Of a stretch of 64,000 bases of DNA, positions 62,682-64,000 are shown piece after piece. The stretch is taken from NCBI RefSeq assembly GCF_024448335.1, contig NZ_JAMOHM010000016.1, positions 1-64,000 of the forward strand. Direction: 5' to 3'. Position 1 is the first letter of the stretch; each line of letters starts with the position of its first letter. The DNA comes from Stutzerimonas frequens. Its GTDB lineage: Bacteria > Pseudomonadota > Gammaproteobacteria > Pseudomonadales > Pseudomonadaceae. A model generated the notes under the pieces. That model ran no database searches. It was not told the DNA's origin and saw nothing but the letters and a program-made list of their open reading frames with translations. Both the position numbers and the translations under genes were made by a program.

Positions 62682-62855
62682 ATGAGCGTCACCGTGAGCA
62701 AGCTCCAGGGCGACGAGATTCCCGAGCATCTGCGCGGGCCGGATATCCGGGTGGTCTACCGGGTGACCGATGCCGAGGGCCACAGCCGCTACCTCACCGA
62801 CGAAGTCGAAGCTGCACAGCTGGCGGTCAGCATCAGCGACCGCCAGCAGCGATAG
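62682..62855 (+). CDS. Small conserved hypothetical protein
   Basis: A 57-codon frame starting MSVTVSKLQGDEIPEHLRG with GAAGGAG eight bases upstream of the ATG and ending DRQQR. Codon use is like its neighbours (GC-rich third positions), and the product is acidic in the middle (VTDAEGHSRYLTDEVEAAQ), with no hydrophobic segment. It lies 112 bases after the alcohol dehydrogenase and converges on pgm with a 21-base gap. I do not recognise a family. Confidence 0.65.
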   Translation: MSVTVSKLQGDEIPEHLRGPDIRVVYRVTDAEGHSRYLTDEVEAAQLAVSISDRQQR

Positions 62856-62876
62856 CCCGGCGTGGGGGCGTGAGCC

Positions 62877-64000
62877 TCAGCCGGCCAGCACCGAGTCCAC
62901 CAGCGCCTTGGCCTCGGCCTGGATGCGTGCCAGGTGCGCTTCGCCCTCGAAGCTCTCGGCGTAGATCTTGTACACGTCCTCGGTGCCGGATGGCCGCGCG
63001 GCGAACCAGCCGTTCGCCGTTTCCACCTTCAGCCCGCCGATGGCTGCGCCGTTGCCCGGTGCCTCGGTGAGGATGCGCGTGATCGGCTGGCCGGCCAGCT
63101 CCTTCGCCGAGACCTGCGATGCCGACAGCTTGCCCAGGCGTGCCTTCTGCTCACGATTGGCCGCAGCGTCGATGCGCTGGTACACCGGCGCGCCGAAGCG
63201 GTCGGTCAGCGCCTGGTAGCGTTCGCTCGGGTCCTTGCCGGTGACTGCGGTGATCTCCGCCGCCAGCAGGCCGAGGATCAGCCCGTCCTTGTCGGTGGAC
63301 CAGGCGCCGCCCCTCTTGTCGAGGAACGAAGCGCCGGCCGACTCCTCGCCGCCGAAGCCCAGGCTGCCATCCATCAGGCCGTCGACGAACCACTTGAAGC
63401 CCACCGGTACCTCCACCAGACGGCGGTCGATGCCGGCGGCAACACGGTCGATCATCGACGAAGACACCAGCGTCTTGCCGATGCCGGCCTCGGCGCTCCA
63501 GCCCGGGCGATGGGTGAACAGGTATTCGATGGCCACCGCCAGGTAATGGTTGGGGTTCATCAGCCCGCCGGAGCGGGTGACGATGCCGTGGCGGTCATGG
63601 TCGGTGTCGCAGGCGAAGGCCACGTCGAAACGGTCCTTGTTCTCGATCAGCCCGGCCATGGCGTGCGGCGAGCTGCAGTCCATGCGGATCTTGCCGTCCC
63701 AGTCCAGGCGCATGAAGCGGAAGGTCGGGTCGACCACCGTGGACAGCACCTCCAGCGGCAGGCCGAAGCGCTCGGCGATGCGCGGCCAGTAGTGCACACC
63801 GGCGCCGCCCAGCGGGTCGACGGCGAACTTCAGGCCCGAGCCGCGGATGGCGTCGAGGTCGATCACCCGCTCGAGCCCGCCGACATAGGCGTCGATGAAA
63901 TCGAAGCGCTGGGTGGTGGCGGCCTTGAGCGCCTGGCGGTAATCCATGCGCTTGACGCCATCGAGACCGGCGACCAGCAGCGCATTGGCGCGCTCCTGAA
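62877..64000 (-). CDS. pgm: Phosphoglucomutase (alpha-D-glucose-specific), 5' part outside window
   Basis: The C-terminal 374 or so residues of a Pgm interconverting glucose-1-phosphate and glucose-6-phosphate. The frame runs open to the window edge ([24 protein letters not shown]), so the start and the phosphoserine loop are not visible. Present are the metal-binding loop [13 protein letters not shown], the sugar-binding [12 protein letters not shown] and the C-terminal phosphate-binding [12 protein letters not shown]. This pattern fits the Pgm rather than the AlgC subtype. Confidence 0.93.
   Translation of the reverse strand, partial: QERANALLVAGLDGVKRMDYRQALKAATTQRFDFIDAYVGGLERVIDLDAIRGSGLKFAVDPLGGAGVHYWPRIAERFGLPLEVLSTVVDPTFRFMRLDWDGKIRMDCSSPHAMAGLIENKDRFDVAFACDTDHDRHGIVTRSGGLMNPNHYLAVAIEYLFTHRPGWSAEAGIGKTLVSSSMIDRVAAGIDRRLVEVPVGFKWFVDGLMDGSLGFGGEESAGASFLDKRGGAWSTDKDGLILGLLAAEITAVTGKDPSERYQALTDRFGAPVYQRIDAAANREQKARLGKLSASQVSAKELAGQPITRILTEAPGNGAAIGGLKVETANGWFAARPSGTEDVYKIYAESFEGEAHLARIQAEAKALVDSVLAG

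Overview
The window is about 64 kb of GC-rich chromosome from a gammaproteobacterium of the Pseudomonas group, most likely the stutzeri branch (Stutzerimonas). The evidence is gene order: gyrB-recF-dnaN-dnaA | rpmH-rnpA-yidD-yidC-mnmE | mnmG-rsmG-parA-parB-atpIBEFHAGDC | glmU-glmR-glmS, then a caa3 oxidase cluster ordered as in P. aeruginosa, then prlC and a radical-SAM gene of the PA0069 type. The genus call is inference from protein resemblance and synteny; no search was run.

Region 1 (1-27 kb) is the replication origin and core housekeeping block. Leftward genes make DNA gyrase B, RecF, the beta clamp and DnaA. Rightward genes cover ribosomal protein L34, RNase P protein, membrane insertase, tRNA U34 modification, 16S methylation, chromosome partition, the F1Fo ATP synthase and UDP-GlcNAc synthesis. 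Two origin-like intergenic regions (dnaA-rpmH and mnmE-mnmG) carry DnaA boxes and share a box-spacer-AT-rich arrangement with identical spacing. Two parS sites lie inside recF and a third parS-like site lies at 37.76 kb.

Region 2 (27-44 kb) is more variable. It holds a NIT-domain chemoreceptor, a four-gene bacteriophytochrome operon (bphP, an Rcp1-like response regulator, a REC-PAS-PAS-kinase-REC hybrid, bphO), several small conserved proteins, a CobW-type GTPase, and an iron-uptake locus (FecI-like sigma, FecR, TonB-dependent receptor, PepSY protein). The receptor gene is compositionally mosaic.

Region 3 (44-53.5 kb) encodes a caa3-type cytochrome c oxidase with its copper and heme A assembly factors (SCO, CyoE, CtaA, a Cx3C thioredoxin-like protein, SURF1, CtaG). 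One small membrane protein gene is inserted on the opposite strand and splits the cluster into two transcription units.

Region 4 (53.5-64 kb) holds a radical-SAM gene behind a LexA-box-like palindrome, an acyltransferase, DUF1835 and YheV proteins, oligopeptidase A, a gamma carbonic anhydrase, a VOC protein, an alcohol dehydrogenase and a phosphoglucomutase cut by the window end. It also holds a REP-associated tyrosine transposase flanked by perfect inverted copies of a REP element, with related REP-like hairpins about 7 kb away. I saw no tRNA, rRNA, CRISPR array, prophage or classical insertion sequence.
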